Below are positions 38,815 through 47,642 of a stretch of DNA of 64,000 nucleotides, piece after piece. The DNA is from Planctomycetaceae bacterium (GTDB lineage Bacteria > Planctomycetota > Planctomycetia > Pirellulales > Pirellulaceae): the NCBI GenBank assembly GCA_020638975.1, contig JACKHN010000010.1, positions 124,001 to 188,000 on the forward strand, given 5' to 3'. The stretch's first letter is position 1; every line of letters starts with the position of its first letter. The position numbers and the translations under genes are program-made. The notes under the pieces were generated by a model that was given only the letters and a program-made list of their open reading frames with translations, did no database searches and was not told where the DNA came from.

Positions 38815-39188
38815 CGCAAACGAAGAAGTTATTGTTGATCCGGTCCTTAGGCGAGCTGCAGAGATGGATTTTCCCGTACAATGACTCTCCGACGCCGTCA
38901 AATCAGGACTCGACGGACTCGGAGGCCCGTCGTACGCCCCGTTGCCCTTAGAGCACTCTCGCTCCAAGTGGAAATACGAGCGACTAACCACAATTCGAAC
39001 AGTTCCTAGCCGTTTCGTACTAAGATGCCTTGAATTGACCGACCGATTCCAGGAAAAACTATCATAATTGCTGCGTTCCTTTGCTTGGCTCGCGGTGAAA
39101 AACAAACCAATCCACGCGCGCGTACCAGTTCTTCAATAAATATTCCCGCCAAATCGACCAGACCAAGACATTTTCATCCGGCCAGTCT
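38815..39188. other. Intergenic DNA with a half palindrome
   Basis: The stretch holds one arm of the GTACGACGGGCC-type palindrome (38910-38936, reading CTCGGAGGCCCGTCGTAC) that also forms the core of the MITE-like elements, here without a matching second arm. This looks like a decayed copy. Otherwise I see no gene; frames crossing it on either strand are short and mixed in composition. Confidence 0.5.
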
Positions 39189-39488
39189 ATGCTATGCCCG
39201 AACTGCCAGTGCAAGGTCGATGACGAGACCACACAATGCCCTGAATGCGGTAGCTTCTTTCCAGCGATGCGGCATCGCAAAGGTGAGGTCGGCTGGGGCG
39301 CCGTGTGCGGCTTAGTCCGCGGCATGTTCATCGTCGCCGTGTTTGCAACGATCGGCAGCATCATCAACCTCTTTTATGAAACAGTCCATGTCCTAGACAT
39401 TCTGATGCCCCTCAGCGGCACAGTTGCAGCTGTTTTTCTGCATCGCATTGCTCGCCGCTGCCATAAGCGAGCATACCATGTAGAGTGA
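39189..39488 (+). CDS. Zinc-ribbon membrane protein
   Basis: 99 residues. The N terminus holds two CxxC pairs (C3/C6 and C17/C20), a zinc ribbon. Two hydrophobic helices follow (roughly 39-60 and 68-85), then a short basic tail. Small zinc-ribbon plus two-helix proteins are common and mostly uncharacterised. No neighbour indicates its function. Start ATG at 39189 has no strong ribosome site. Confidence 0.6.
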   Translation: MLCPNCQCKVDDETTQCPECGSFFPAMRHRKGEVGWGAVCGLVRGMFIVAVFATIGSIINLFYETVHVLDILMPLSGTVAAVFLHRIARRCHKRAYHVE

Positions 39489-39642
39489 CCGCTACATGGC
39501 CAACACAGTCCATTCCCCAGTCGACAGCGTTATGAGCGCGTGGCACGTCCCGATGTTAAAACCGTCTCTTGTTCAAAGTTGCCCGCTTCTTTTAGGGCTG
39601 CGAAAGTAAGTTTACACGTTGAGGGATCGGGACCACTACCAA

Positions 39643-40029
39643 ATGCCGCAAGTTGATCTCGCCATCGAACATGAATCTGCCTTCGTTCGCGCATTCATAA
39701 TACGCGAGTGCCGCGAACGGTATCTATCCCAACTCGCGCTGCCGAACAAGCGTGCCGGTCTCCTGGACCGCTTAAACCATCAGTTCAACAAGGATCTGGA
39801 TTCCCGCTGGATTGCCGAATCGCAACCGTCCTCCGTACCCAGTGCAGACCAACTGCGCTATATCATTGCATCCGAGAACGAATACGATGGCCGCATCGTG
39901 CCGGCTCGGGACACATCTGAAATATTGGCGGCTGCATTATTCGGAGTCGTCGTTTCGTTCGCCCCTGGCAAGCTCGCTGTCTACAAAGACGAAGCGCCAA
40001 GCGATGTTATCTGGCTTCATCGAACGTAG
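39643..40029 (+). CDS. Hypothetical protein
   Basis: 128 residues from the ATG at 39643; a TTG eight codons upstream is also open. No signal peptide or membrane segment. The start (VDLAIEHESAFVRAFIIRECRERY) and LLDRLNHQFNKDLDSRW look like a well-formed helical domain, and the end (VSFAPGKLAVYKDEAPSDVIWL) like a beta sheet. I do not recognise the family. It lies between unrelated plus-strand genes with wide gaps. Confidence 0.55.
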   Translation: MPQVDLAIEHESAFVRAFIIRECRERYLSQLALPNKRAGLLDRLNHQFNKDLDSRWIAESQPSSVPSADQLRYIIASENEYDGRIVPARDTSEILAAALFGVVVSFAPGKLAVYKDEAPSDVIWLHRT

Positions 40030-40124
40030 GCCACACAACTCGCGTACTTGTATCGCCTCGCCAGCACCGCATAACGTCCAACTTTGTCGCCAGCAATCAC
40101 CACGAAACATAGACTAAGGTTGCG

Positions 40125-40850
40125 ATGCAATTTCGCCTGATGACCTACAACATCCACAAAGGAATCGGAGGTGTGGATCGACGCTACCGACCGGAGCGAA
40201 TCATCGCGACAATCGGTCGCTATCGTCCCGACATCGTTTTCCTGCAAGAGGTCGATGATGGCGTTCCTCGCTCTCGTTTTGATCGCGAAGTAGATCTTCT
40301 GGGCGATGCACTCGGCTTTCAGCACCGGGCTTTCCAGCAAAACGTCAAGCTTCGTCGCGGCGGTTATGGAAACGCGATACTCAGTCGTTTTCCACTTTCC
40401 GACGTCCATGACGTCGACCTGACGATTCCACTAAAGAAATGCCGCAAAGCGCTCGTGGCTCACTGCGGCTTGCGATGGGAGCACCATTCGCGAACACTCT
40501 TGCTCATGAATGTGCATCTCGGACTGGCGGGATTCGAGCGAGCGATGCAGTTACGAAAACTCTTGTCGTGCGATGCCTTGCAGCACACGCAACGATCAAC
40601 CGCAACAATTGTCGGCGGCGACTTCAACGACGTCTGGGGGAACCTTGGTAAGCACAGCTTGGAACCCCAGGGCTTCATGCCTGCGCTCGGCACCATCAAG
40701 ACCTTTCCCGCGATACTTCCCATGCGACCCCTCGATCGCGTCTACTTTCGTGGAGGGCTAACGCTGGAAAACAGCTTTGCCTCCCACACCAAGCTCTCGC
40801 AACATGCTTCCGATCATCTGCCCGCGATCCTCGACTTTGTTCTCACATAA
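40125..40850 (+). CDS. Endonuclease/exonuclease/phosphatase family hydrolase
   Basis: 241 residues covering one EEP domain. All catalytic blocks can be read: MTYNIHKG (Asn), VFLQEVD (metal-binding Glu), GNAILSR, MNVHLGLAG (His region), GGDFNDVWG (Asp/Asn), DRVYFRGG and the terminal ASDHLPAIL (Asp-His). Such enzymes cut phosphodiester bonds in DNA, phospholipids or small molecules; the substrate cannot be read here. No signal peptide, so it is cytoplasmic. It stands alone on the plus strand. Confidence 0.9.
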   Translation: MQFRLMTYNIHKGIGGVDRRYRPERIIATIGRYRPDIVFLQEVDDGVPRSRFDREVDLLGDALGFQHRAFQQNVKLRRGGYGNAILSRFPLSDVHDVDLTIPLKKCRKALVAHCGLRWEHHSRTLLLMNVHLGLAGFERAMQLRKLLSCDALQHTQRSTATIVGGDFNDVWGNLGKHSLEPQGFMPALGTIKTFPAILPMRPLDRVYFRGGLTLENSFASHTKLSQHASDHLPAILDFVLT

Positions 40851-41002
40851 ATGCGAAACCGCAGCAAACTGCTTCGTGAAGTTAGCGTCGCCATTTGATG
40901 GAGGTATCGTTGTTTTTACCATCTCGTGACTCTTTGTCGCAACGCAATTTCACATGGCATCCTGAGGCTGGCGTTCTGTCCTGAGCTGTTATTCGGCAGC
41001 CC

Positions 41003-42595
41003 CTATGGGGCAGACGGCTCGCGAGGCAACGGCAAGTCGATACCTTCTCTGATCGACGCAGAGCGGTAACCTGCAAACAAGATCTCGCTGGCCATTGCGG
41101 CAACATCGACCGACACGGCGCTCTGTCGACCTTGCTCGATGCAGTCCAGGAAATGCTTGGCGTCGATCGCCCACGATGGAGTGGCCGGCAGTTGCCATGC
41201 GTTTTTCGGTGCTGCTTTGTAGGGACTGTCGGGCAGCGGAGCCCACATCCCCATCGGATCTTCGGGATCACGTGGTGGTGGCGTCCAAGGATCGACATCC
41301 GCCCAAACTTCCACGCGCGGTCGATGTGCGTCGACGGTGATGGATGCTTTCGTGCCGATGAGGCATACGCGGTGCAATCCGAAATCAGGATGAGATCGCC
41401 AGCCAGCGCGACCAGCACTGATCGTAGCGGTAACCCCGCCATTGAATTCGAGTAGCATCTGCCCAAAGTCTTCCATATCGTTCTCTTGGTGTTCGGCGAA
41501 GAAGAAGTTGCCTGTCGTCGCGTGTACGCGTTTCACATCTTGCCGGAGCAACCACAAAAGCATCGCAACCGGATAGACGCCGACGTTGGTTAGCTCTCGC
41601 TTTGCATCGAGTAATTCAAACCGTTGTGGAACTTCCTGTTCGACTCGAGACCGCGACAGATCCGCCGTCCCGCCGTGCCCTTTTGCGAAACAGACATCGC
41701 AGTGAATTGACACAAGCTCGCCAAGCTTGCCCGACTCGACGATCGCTCGGACGCGTTGCGCCGGGTCCCAATGGACTTGCGTGAACATGTGAGCCACGAC
41801 ACCACTAGTCCGAACCGCCTCGACGACGGCGTCCGCGTCTTTCCTTGACCCCACGAGTGGCTTGTCGAGATATAGATGCTTTCCTGCTTTTGCCGCTTGG
41901 ACGATGATTCGGCCTCGACGGTAGGGTTCGGCGCAAACGCTGACGATGTGGACATCATCACGCGCGAGTGCCGCAGCTAGATTCGGCAGCATCGGGATGC
42001 CAAGTCGATCTGCCAGCTGTTGGTTCCATTGCTGGCGCTGATCATCGACGTCGTCTTCGTCAGCGACGCCGATGAGCTTACAGCGCCCGTCTGACATCAA
42101 CGCATCGGCATAGCCCGGTTGGTGCGTGTGATCGCCCGAAACGAGCAGCACGCCGTAGGGTGGCGCAACGGGGTCGAGTGACGCAACGGGGTCGGGAGTC
42201 TTTTTCGGTGAGCGATCGTCGCAAATGGAAAGCGGTTCGTCTGAAAAAGACTCCCGACCCCTTCCCGCTTCCCACGACAAGACGCCGCGATTTCCAAATA
42301 CAACAATTTCGACCAACGTGTCATCGGTCGCGACCCCAGCGGAAACGAGCGCCGAACGCCCCATCTTCGTTCGCACCAATCGACTAACGTGTTGGCGGTG
42401 CTCTCCGATCGTGAACGTTGATTCAGCGGTATCGGCAAGCCAACCGAGTGACTTGTCAACGAGCATTGCCAGCAACTCGATCGATTCGCGTTCGTTCTCG
42501 GCGATGTTCGCGATCACACGAACGGCGACAGGTGTTCCAATCTGGCCTGTTGCCAATGCCTGTTCGATGGTCTGGAACGCCGAGGTGCATCGCAT
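41003..42595 (-). CDS. Two-part Gfo/Idh/MocA oxidoreductase carrying an in-frame palindromic repeat
   Basis: 530 residues from the ATG at 42595, which has AGGCAGG at good spacing; the frame also offers a GTG at 42637. Residues ~1-110 resemble the C-terminal part of a Gfo/Idh/MocA protein (VEIVVFGNRGVLSWE). Residues ~112-137 are the translation of a 74 bp dispersed palindrome (GRESFS...SPKKTPDP). Residues ~145-530 form a full Gfo/Idh/MocA enzyme: VLLVSGDHTHQPGYADAL, KHLYLDKPLVGS (the EKP-type motif as DKP), then the alpha/beta C-terminal domain with NVGVYPVAMLLWLL. It probably oxidises or reduces a sugar or related compound with NAD(P); the substrate is unknown. Alternative: two genes fused by the insertion. 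Confidence 0.85.
   Translation of the reverse strand: MRCTSAFQTIEQALATGQIGTPVAVRVIANIAENERESIELLAMLVDKSLGWLADTAESTFTIGEHRQHVSRLVRTKMGRSALVSAGVATDDTLVEIVVFGNRGVLSWEAGRGRESFSDEPLSICDDRSPKKTPDPVASLDPVAPPYGVLLVSGDHTHQPGYADALMSDGRCKLIGVADEDDVDDQRQQWNQQLADRLGIPMLPNLAAALARDDVHIVSVCAEPYRRGRIIVQAAKAGKHLYLDKPLVGSRKDADAVVEAVRTSGVVAHMFTQVHWDPAQRVRAIVESGKLGELVSIHCDVCFAKGHGGTADLSRSRVEQEVPQRFELLDAKRELTNVGVYPVAMLLWLLRQDVKRVHATTGNFFFAEHQENDMEDFGQMLLEFNGGVTATISAGRAGWRSHPDFGLHRVCLIGTKASITVDAHRPRVEVWADVDPWTPPPRDPEDPMGMWAPLPDSPYKAAPKNAWQLPATPSWAIDAKHFLDCIEQGRQSAVSVDVAAMASEILFAGYRSASIREGIDLPLPREPSAP
42188..42261. repeat. 74 bp palindrome, family A, copy 1 (inside a gene)
   Basis: Arms GGGGTCGGGAGTCTTTTTC and GAAAAAGACTCCCGACCCC enclose a less conserved 36-base centre. 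The same arms at the same total length occur at 45104-45177. This copy lies in frame in the oxidoreductase gene. A 12-base direct repeat, GACCCCGTTGCG on the minus strand, overlaps its end. Confidence 0.88.
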
Positions 42596-42690
42596 CGTAA
42601 ACGCCTGCCTAAGTAGGTTGCCGGTCCGCGACGACACTCGCGGGTAGGTCGTTATTCTTGCGGTTGGTCGGGCGCGATGTCAATCGAAGG

Positions 42691-42806
42691 TTCTGACGGT
42701 TGTGGTACAGTTTGCCGTAAGTCGGGCACTCCTGCCCGACAAGAGACGGCCAAGAGTGGCCGTCCTACTTTCAGGAATCGTACGCTGTACCACTGCCTTC
42801 TGACGG
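42691..42806. mobile_element. 98 bp palindromic element inserted into the kinase 3' end, with 9 bp duplication
   Basis: Direct repeats TTCTGACGG (42691-42699 and 42798-42806) flank a 98 bp segment containing two perfect hairpins, GTCGGGCA...TGCCCGAC (42721-42740) and GACGGCCA...TGGCCGTC (42745-42764), and outer 9-base inverted repeats GTGGTACAG / CTGTACCAC. It carries no ORF. It supplies the last codons and the stop of the kinase gene to its right. Confidence 0.8.
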
Positions 42807-45077
42807 CAGATCGCTTCTTTCGGTCTCGGTCTCCTCCATCCAAAATCGCGAGAACTCTGAAGGTAGTTCAGGCGCCTTCCCTTGAGGCATCGACGTTATG
42901 CGTTCGTCAATCTGAATGCGCGACTGCCAATGAAACCACGTTCCTACCTGCCACAATTCAATTCGAGCCCCATATCGCCCCCAACCGAGCACCCCTGCCT
43001 TCCAACGGTCACTCGAAGGCCGCGACGAACCATCTCCGACGTGAACCTGCAAGTTATTACGCATGATCCTTTGTTGTTCCACGTCGAGAATCTGATCCAG
43101 ATCGCTCCATAACGCCGCCTCCAGATCGGCCAATTCTTGTTCCGTGAACTTTTCGATCGTGATCACTTGATGGCCAAGGTCGTTCGTTACCCGGGTGGTG
43201 TGTTGTTGTTCGATCGCCAAGTAATCGTGATGCACGATGTTAAGGACTTGATTCACAAGCGGAACTTGCCCAGTTCGAAGGTCAAAGACCTCCGTTCCGT
43301 AGTCCGTGAGGGTAAGTTCGCCGTCCGATAGCTCAAGGTGGCCGATGCCACGGCGTTCGGCCAGTTCGCGAGCAACGTTGACGTTCTCGATCGCACGAGC
43401 TTGTTCATGCATTGCGTTGGCGAGTTGGTCGCGACGGATCTGCAGATGATTCGATCTTGTAGACATGTAGAGTAAGACCATCAGAGCCAAGCACGCGCCG
43501 ACAATTGCCAGCAACAGGCCGACGACGAACACACAGCCCCCGCCGCGGGTCGGTTTGTACAATGGATCTTGGGCATGAAGCTTGCTGGGTTGTTGCGAGT
43601 GCCGTTTCGCGATTGACATAGCCAACTGCATGCCAATGACCATCACAAGCATGCCGATTGTCGTGACAACCGCAAACCCCGTCATAAAGCCGTCTGCCCA
43701 CGGCTCAAAGAAATCGGCTGCAGCAGGATCTCTTCCCATGCCGCTCAGTCCGTGAACGGCGAGTGCCGCGCCGCCATACGCAAAGTAACCGATCGCAACG
43801 CCACCCATGGCGATCGTTCCGAGAGCTCCACCTCCACATGAGAAGCCAAGCCCTGCCGCTGCTCCACCAATCGCAACGAACAGCCCCACCGCTGCACCTG
43901 CAAACGCGAAGAGCCCGATTGCGGCACCGCCGCACGCGAACACGCCGATCGCTGCTCCCCCGATCGCGACTCCGCCCACTGCGACATCGCCGATCGCGAC
44001 GACTCCCTTGGCGACTCGCTTGCGGCCCGTCTTTGGATCGACACCAGTCGCCACGTGCAGCAGCGGCCATCCAAACAACTCTGCCTTGGAACGATAGTCA
44101 CAGCCTTGCAGGTGACGCATCTGCGGCGAGAGGCTCGCGTAGGCACTGATCGATTCGACGTCGGTCTTAATCTCGCTGGCGTTTTGATAACGACGCGACG
44201 GCTCCTTCTCTAGCGTGCGCAAGACAACCTCGTCGACGCGGACATCCAGTTGTACCTTCCGCGACGGGGCATCAAAGCGACCAAGCGGCAACTCGCCGGT
44301 CAGCATCTCGTAGAACACGACACCCAGCGAGTAGATATCCGCGCGATGATCGACTTCGTGAGAACCTTCCATTTGCTCGGGGGCCATGTAGCGCGGCGTG
44401 CCCATGACCTGATGCGTTCCGGTCAGCGTGAAGTTGTCGGCAGCTTGGCCGAGCAATCTTGCTAAACCAAAGTCAGCGATCTTCACTTTGCCTTTCTTAT
44501 CGAGCAAGATGTTTTCCGGTTTGATATCGCGATGAACGACGCCTTCGTCGTGAGCGTATTGCAACGCTTCGCAAATCTGGGGAACGATGGCCAACGCTTC
44601 GGCCGGTGTCAGCTCGTTCGTTTGAATCGCCTCGCGAAGGTTGATGCCGTCGACATACTCCATCAGTAGGTAATACAAGCCGCCGGCGTTGCCTGAATCG
44701 TGAACGACCACGATGTTCGGATGACTCAGTCGTGCGAGCGCGCGAGCTTCGCGAGAGAAACGTTCGGCAAACGCAGGGTCTTGACTGACCTCGGGTGGCA
44801 GGATCTTCAAGGCCACCATGCGATCCAGTCCGCGCTGGCGAGCTTTGTAAACCGCTCCCATGCCCCCGTGTGCGATCAGATCGAGAATTTCGAGCTGCGG
44901 GAAGTGCTGCGCGAGTTGGTGGGGCTTGGGAGGCGTGAAGCCGCCGCGCCGGTCGGGTTTGTCCGAATGCGATGTCGTCTGCATGCCGATCCCTAGCAGA
45001 CATTGAGGACAAACGCCGGAAGGGGCATCACTGGGGAGAAGGCGTCCGCATTGAGGGCATTGAGCGGTTGAGGGCAT
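42771..45077 (-). CDS. Ser/Thr protein kinase with glycine/alanine-rich membrane repeats
   Basis: 768 residues. The N terminus has a zinc ribbon (C7/C10, C23/C26). The kinase domain covers ~62-330: HGGMGAVYKA loop, MVALK (Lys), HRDIKPENIL, DFGLARL, MAPEQ. Residues ~365-440 hold tandem hydrophobic repeats of type GGxAIGxxA (for example GGVAIGGAAIGVFACGG), then two transmembrane helices (~465-490, ~525-548) and a C-terminal domain of ~210 residues outside or inside the membrane. The final residues GSGTAYDS and the stop come from an inserted palindromic element; without it the reading frame would end SEPSIDIAPDQPQE. It follows an ECF-like sigma gene, the second such pair in the window. Confidence 0.93.
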   Translation of the reverse strand: MPSTAQCPQCGRLLPSDAPSGVCPQCLLGIGMQTTSHSDKPDRRGGFTPPKPHQLAQHFPQLEILDLIAHGGMGAVYKARQRGLDRMVALKILPPEVSQDPAFAERFSREARALARLSHPNIVVVHDSGNAGGLYYLLMEYVDGINLREAIQTNELTPAEALAIVPQICEALQYAHDEGVVHRDIKPENILLDKKGKVKIADFGLARLLGQAADNFTLTGTHQVMGTPRYMAPEQMEGSHEVDHRADIYSLGVVFYEMLTGELPLGRFDAPSRKVQLDVRVDEVVLRTLEKEPSRRYQNASEIKTDVESISAYASLSPQMRHLQGCDYRSKAELFGWPLLHVATGVDPKTGRKRVAKGVVAIGDVAVGGVAIGGAAIGVFACGGAAIGLFAFAGAAVGLFVAIGGAAAGLGFSCGGGALGTIAMGGVAIGYFAYGGAALAVHGLSGMGRDPAAADFFEPWADGFMTGFAVVTTIGMLVMVIGMQLAMSIAKRHSQQPSKLHAQDPLYKPTRGGGCVFVVGLLLAIVGACLALMVLLYMSTRSNHLQIRRDQLANAMHEQARAIENVNVARELAERRGIGHLELSDGELTLTDYGTEVFDLRTGQVPLVNQVLNIVHHDYLAIEQQHTTRVTNDLGHQVITIEKFTEQELADLEAALWSDLDQILDVEQQRIMRNNLQVHVGDGSSRPSSDRWKAGVLGWGRYGARIELWQVGTWFHWQSRIQIDERITSMPQGKAPELPSEFSRFWMEETETERSDLPSEGSGTAYDS

Positions 45078-45103
45078 GAGTCGATTCTACTGGTTGCGGA
45101 AAA

Positions 45104-45177
45104 GGGGTCGGGAGTCTTTTTCGGCCAAACGATCAGCTATCATCAAAGCGGTGGGGCCGAAAAAGACTCCCGACCCC
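45104..45177. repeat. 74 bp palindrome, family A, copy 2
   Basis: Same length and near-identical arms as the copy at 42188-42261. It lies between the kinase start and the sigma-factor stop, so it is within the expected sigma-kinase transcript and would fold into a long hairpin in the mRNA. I see no flanking direct repeat. Confidence 0.88.
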
Positions 45178-45275
45178 GTGTGGTGCGATTGGCGTACGGA
45201 ACGTCGCTGCGAAAGACGGCTGTACCAACTAGTAACCCATTTCGCACGCAAGGTTACAAAGTTCCTCGATATTTT

Positions 45276-46001
45276 TCAAAGCTCTACCGCCGCAAAGAGT
45301 TGCTGCAGCTCGGTATCGATGGCACCCGGATCGTCGACGGTGTGTGAGATCTCTTCCCGCAAGATCTGGCCGCAGCGTTTTCGCATCCGATGAGCCGCCA
45401 CCTTCACCGCCGTTTCGCTCATTCCCAGCCTTTCGGCCACCTCGCGGTAGGGCGTAGTGGTGCCCTGGCCAAGGTGGCCCTTCAAGGCTTCGAACAGCTC
45501 CACCTTGTCAGAAAGCGAATACTCGTCGCTCAATCGCGATATCGTATGCTCGAGCAACGTCATCGCCCAACGCCGCTCGAAGATCCGTTCGGCTGTCAGG
45601 TCATGTGACGGTTCGTGACGATAGCGTGCCTCACCGGCTGCGACGTCAATCGATAGGTGAGGGCTACCGCCGCCACGCTTCTGCGCTTTGTCGCGTCGCC
45701 ATTGATTGGCAACGAAATTATTTAGCGATGCGAGCAAGAACGACCTAAAGCGGCCTCGCTCCTGATCCGCCAGCTGGAAGCGATCCTTCTCCAACAGTTC
45801 TGCGAAGAAAGCTTGCGTCAAGTCTTGAGCTTCTGCCGGCTGATGCCCTTTGCGGCGGACGTAGGCATATAGCGGATACCAGTACGTCTCGCAAAGCGAG
45901 GCCAGGGCGTCACGAGACTCCACCGACGAAGATTCTCCGATGGCCGCGATGAGGCTCCACCGCGTCGTGGCGAAATCTTGATGCTGGTCCGACGATGCCA
46001 T
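45276..46001 (-). CDS. ECF-like sigma factor paired with the downstream kinase
   Basis: 241 residues. Region 2 appears as DALASLCETYWYPLYAYVRRKG, AEAQDLTQAFFAELLEK and RFRSFLLASLNNFVANQWRRD; region 4 as TPYREVAERLGMSETAVKVAAHRMRKRCGQIL. The RGRFRSFLLASL stretch is typical of a sigma class abundant in Planctomycetes. It lies 61 bases downstream of the sigma-70 gene and 198 bases upstream of a Ser/Thr kinase gene. A regulatory link with that kinase is likely from the conserved pairing but is not shown by sequence. Confidence 0.9.
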   Translation of the reverse strand: MASSDQHQDFATTRWSLIAAIGESSSVESRDALASLCETYWYPLYAYVRRKGHQPAEAQDLTQAFFAELLEKDRFQLADQERGRFRSFLLASLNNFVANQWRRDKAQKRGGGSPHLSIDVAAGEARYRHEPSHDLTAERIFERRWAMTLLEHTISRLSDEYSLSDKVELFEALKGHLGQGTTTPYREVAERLGMSETAVKVAAHRMRKRCGQILREEISHTVDDPGAIDTELQQLFAAVEL

Positions 46002-46062
46002 GATCGTATCTCGCTGGGGTTGCGTCCCAGTATAGTCGAGCTACGAGTCGCTTCGTCGTCAA

Positions 46063-47598
46063 TCAGTCCATAAACTCGACGAGTTCAGCACTATGACGCG
46101 GCATTTGCAGCATTCGCAGGGCGCGAGCTTCGAGCTGGCGAACGCGTTCACGAGTGACTTGGAAGACGCGAGCCACCTCTTCAAGCGTATAGTTATAGCC
46201 ATCGCCAAGACCATAACGCATGTTGAGAATCTCGCGATCTCGCCAGCTGAGGTTCTGCATGACAGCACGCAGTCGGGTGCTGAGCATCTTCAGGCCCGTA
46301 TTGTCAGCCGCGTCGATCTCACTCATGTTGGGCAGCAAATCGCCGAACTCCGTGTCTTCACCGCGACCGAGTCGCACGTGTAAGCTGGTCGGGAAGCTGC
46401 TCATTTGTAGCAAGTGCTGTGTCTCTTCGACGGGCAGATCGGTCGCCTTCGCAAGTTCCTCGACGGTCGGCTCGCGGCCCAGGTCGTGGGTGAGCGACGC
46501 CTGCATCTTGCGCACCTTGGTGACTTCGGTTGTCATATGGACGGGTACGCGAATCGTGCGGCTATGATCTGCCACGGCTCGGGTGATCGCTTGGCGAATC
46601 CACCACGTCGCATACGTGCAAAACTTGAAACCGCGGCGATACTCGAACTTCTCGACGGCTCGCATCAGGCCAGCGTTGCCTTCTTGGATCAGGTCGCTGA
46701 ACGTCAAACCACGCTTGCGATATTTCTTGGCAATCGAAACCACCAAGCGGAGATTTGCAGCGGAGAGCTGTTGCTTCGCATCTTGATGTTCGGCAAGAAT
46801 CTTTTGCATCTGAAGAACTCGGTCATGCAAACCGGCGGGGGTTTGCTGGACGGATCGTACCAATCGCTGATACTCAGCCGCCAAAGGCCGCCATTCATCT
46901 ACCGGAGCGTCTTCACGCTCGCAGCGAGCGAGCTCGGCTTTCAGGTACTGAAGTCGCTCGTCAATCTTGACCACTTCGTCATACATGTCGGTCAAAAACT
47001 GAAGACGCAGTCCCAGCTCTTCGACCAAGACCACGGCGCGCCGACGCCGACGAACTACACGCCCGTAAGCCGCTTGTCGCGTGGCCTTGCCAAGGGACTT
47101 CGCGGTGACAACCATGAACTCGGCTTGATTCAACTCTAAGATTGCGTCAAGCGTCTTTAAGTTGTGTGGCAAGCGGCCAATGATATGATCTTTCTCCAGT
47201 CGATCGCTCACGGAAACCTGCACGGTTCGATCGAACGCCAAGTCTCCTGAGTGAACTCGGCGCAACAAACCGACCGCCGCTCGAAGGACGTAGTCACAGT
47301 CCAACAACATACGACGGAAACGGGTGCGGGTCGTCTCGACTTGTCTGGCGAGTTGGATTTCCTGGGGACGTGTCAACAACGGCACGCGTCCAATCTCGGA
47401 CAAGTAGAGCCGGATCGGATCGTCGACCCAAGATGCGTCTTCGTCAGGATCTCGTCGCTCGCGACGCTTGCGAGTGTCCTCGCCATCTTCGCCTGAGCGG
47501 AAGGCTTCCGGCTCGAAGGCTTCATCGAATTCGGAGGACGATGATTTGAAGGATGAGGCACTGGGAAAGGTGATCGGATTGTAGGCTGCGGTACTCAT
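46063..47598 (-). CDS. RNA polymerase sigma factor, sigma-70 family group 1/2
   Basis: 511 residues. Region 1.2 (DDPIRLYLSEIGRVPLLT), a long non-conserved spacer with helical content (~110-275), region 2 (NLRLVVSIAKKYRKRGLTF, DLIQEGNAGLMRAVEKFEYR, FCTYATWWIRQAITRAVADH), region 3 and region 4 (LSWRDREILNMRYGLGDG, TLEEVARVFQVTRERVRQLEARALRML) are all present. It should recognise -35/-10 promoters of the housekeeping kind. The acidic, Ser-rich N terminus (~60 residues) is short for a region 1.1. I cannot tell whether it is the primary factor or an alternative group 2 factor. It lies directly downstream of two-component genes, 44 bases from the receiver gene. Confidence 0.93.
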   Translation of the reverse strand: MSTAAYNPITFPSASSFKSSSSEFDEAFEPEAFRSGEDGEDTRKRRERRDPDEDASWVDDPIRLYLSEIGRVPLLTRPQEIQLARQVETTRTRFRRMLLDCDYVLRAAVGLLRRVHSGDLAFDRTVQVSVSDRLEKDHIIGRLPHNLKTLDAILELNQAEFMVVTAKSLGKATRQAAYGRVVRRRRRAVVLVEELGLRLQFLTDMYDEVVKIDERLQYLKAELARCEREDAPVDEWRPLAAEYQRLVRSVQQTPAGLHDRVLQMQKILAEHQDAKQQLSAANLRLVVSIAKKYRKRGLTFSDLIQEGNAGLMRAVEKFEYRRGFKFCTYATWWIRQAITRAVADHSRTIRVPVHMTTEVTKVRKMQASLTHDLGREPTVEELAKATDLPVEETQHLLQMSSFPTSLHVRLGRGEDTEFGDLLPNMSEIDAADNTGLKMLSTRLRAVMQNLSWRDREILNMRYGLGDGYNYTLEEVARVFQVTRERVRQLEARALRMLQMPRHSAELVEFMD

Positions 47599-47642
47599 GG
47601 TTCTCGTCGTTCTTACTTAAATACTTCCAAAAAAATCGATTC

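Noticed and set aside
43763..44149. Arginine-rich plus-strand frame of 128 codons
   Set aside because: Antisense to the Gly/Ala repeats of the kinase; only an artefact of codon use.
45076..45393. Plus-strand frame of 105 codons between kinase and sigma genes
   Set aside because: It is built from the 74 bp palindrome plus antisense of the sigma gene; its KKTPDP peptide is the translation of a repeat.
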